From the NCBI RefSeq assembly GCF_042658365.1, contig NZ_JBHSQC010000008.1: a DNA stretch of 64,000 bases; one strand, 5' to 3'. Of the stretch, positions 63,358 through 64,000 are shown in pieces. Every line of letters begins with the position of its first letter. Position 1 is the first letter of the stretch. Position numbers and translations under genes: made by a program. This DNA is from Carnobacterium_A antarcticum (GTDB taxonomy: Bacteria > Bacillota > Bacilli > Lactobacillales > Carnobacteriaceae). The notes beneath the pieces are model-generated. The model saw nothing but the letters and a program-made list of their open reading frames with translations, did not search any database and was not told the origin of the DNA.

Positions 63358-63597
63358 ATGAATCAAGCAACCATTGAAAAAGTTTGGCAAATCAAAGGTT
63401 TATTGTTTAAAAATGATGATTACCCGTTGGCTTTAGACTTAGAAGATAGCGAAAATCGTGTATTGATGCGTTACATCATTGTTGACGCTCATTCTTCAGA
63501 TTATCAAAATGGCTTGGAAATCGGCTACAACGCTGGTGAATTCCAAGTGTACGCGAACAAAGAAACGGCTAAAAAAAGTTTATATTCTATTGCATAA
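63358..63597 (+). CDS. Hypothetical small protein, 79 residues
   Basis: Not recognised. A soluble, acidic beta-rich looking protein with ALDLEDSENRVLMRYIIVDA in the middle and ETAKKSLYSIA at the end. No cysteine or membrane helix. A very good AAAGGAGATGAATTTATT site precedes the ATG, and a terminator follows, so it is a real single gene, divergent from lspA. Confidence 0.7.
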   Translation: MNQATIEKVWQIKGLLFKNDDYPLALDLEDSENRVLMRYIIVDAHSSDYQNGLEIGYNAGEFQVYANKETAKKSLYSIA

Positions 63598-63648
63598 ATA
63601 GACTGAGCAATTCGTCCATGAGAGTTGCAGTCTATTTTATCTTTTTTT
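63597..63648 (+). terminator. Terminator after the 79-residue ORF
   Basis: AATAGACTG pairs with CAGTCTATT with inner GCAA/TTGC pairing, followed by a T-rich tail. Confidence 0.75.
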
Positions 63649-63956
63649 AAAATCCCTCCATTTAATGGATGTGGATTATTTTTTTTGCTTTTTTATCAAG
63701 CCTGCCTACACTCTTCATATAATTCAAAGCAGCTTTTGAAAAGACAAACGATTGTTTTTACGGAATTTTTTATTCAATCGTAAGGAATATACTGAAAACA
63801 AGAGTTATCTCTTGGGTAACATTCCTACTTTTGATATACTGATAGAGTTCTTATGTAACGGTGTTGGATAAGAATAAGCATGTTCTTACTACATAATGAT
63901 GGTTAAAAATCAGTGGTAAAGACAATAGACTACATAATAAAAGGAGATTTATATTT
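63649..63956 (+). promoter_or_regulatory. Intergenic region with promoter for the last gene
   Basis: About 310 bp without a gene. TTGGGT (63812-63817) and TATACT (63835-63840) spaced 17 bp form a good promoter. The leader to the next ATG is about 110 nt; no riboswitch could be recognised. Confidence 0.5.
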
Positions 63957-64000
63957 ATGAAGAAACGATCCAAAACGGTTTATGCCTTAGCGACGTCTTT
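63957..64000 (+). CDS. N-terminal fragment of a probable exported protein (cut by window edge)
   Basis: AAAGGAG lies 11 bases before an ATG at 63957 that opens MKKRSKTVYALATS, a positively charged start followed by a small-residue hydrophobic stretch like a signal peptide. Only 14 codons are visible, so no function can be given. Confidence 0.5.
   Translation, partial: MKKRSKTVYALATS

Noticed and set aside
1..64000. CRISPR array, prophage, insertion sequence or tRNA/rRNA genes
   Set aside because: No regularly spaced repeats, phage structural genes, transposase or RNA gene sequences were found outside the two gaps.

Overview
The window is low-GC, densely coded chromosomal DNA from a lactic-acid-type Firmicute. 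Gene content and order (thyA-dfrA; xerC-hslV-hslU-codY; parE-parC; pflB-pflA; a PyrR-attenuated pyr operon; ddh; a cytoplasmic alpha-carbonic anhydrase) fit Lactobacillales and most resemble a Carnobacterium-like member of Carnobacteriaceae; the genus is an inference. Two runs of N (34443-34501 and 51839-51953) mark unresolved assembly gaps. There is no prophage, insertion sequence, CRISPR array, tRNA or rRNA in the readable sequence.

Layout. 1-5468 (+): 3' end of fhs, a uracil-DNA-glycosylase-family protein, an ABC-F translation factor, thyA and dfrA. 5557-13313: hemolysin-III family membrane protein (-), then DegV, a GDSL esterase and YpmS-like protein, msrA, a YozE-like protein, deoD, a CtpA protease and two tandem signal peptidases. 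13395-23218 (+): rbgA, rnhB, dprA, topA, xerC-hslV-hslU-codY and an aldose-epimerase-like gene. 23278-34225: plsY (-), parE-parC, pflB-pflA, a LysR regulator and ppaC. After the first gap, 35162-38668 (-) holds thpR, a GTPase with a hydrophobic C-terminal domain, a zinc metallopeptidase and a YrrS-like protein. 38820-39170 holds a compact type I toxin-antitoxin module whose 27-residue hydrophobic toxin is easily missed. Then come ddh, an ECF S-component, an S66 peptidase, a PfpI/DJ-1 protein, a MarR regulator with a 41-bp palindromic operator, and an ABC.X4 (TrpXYZ-like) importer behind a leader with two short upstream ORFs and a terminator. 46881-51684 holds carbonic anhydrase, rqcH, an XRE-cupin regulator and an MFS exporter with a striking inverted repeat around its promoter.

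52052-61523 (-) is the pyrimidine operon pyrR-pyrB-pyrC-carA-carB-pyrD-pyrF-pyrE, with PyrR attenuators before pyrR and pyrB. This is the most remarkable region. carA and carB are full, uninterrupted reading frames in translationally coupled positions, yet both encode apparently dead enzymes. CarA has lost its whole glutaminase triad (Cys, His and Glu replaced by Gly, Gln and Asn). CarB has lost the nucleotide- and metal-binding residues of its first synthetase domain and about 60 residues of the ATP-binding lobe of the second, but keeps its overall fold signature and the C-terminal allosteric domain. The flanking PyrB, PyrC, PyrD, PyrF, PyrE and PyrR look catalytically intact. pyrK, the usual partner of this class of PyrD, is absent from its normal place. 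The operon therefore seems to rely on carbamoyl phosphate made elsewhere while keeping a pseudo-carbamoyl-phosphate synthetase, possibly as a scaffold or a UMP/PRPP sensor.

61751-64000: rluD, lspA, a small unknown protein and the first codons of an exported protein cut by the window edge.
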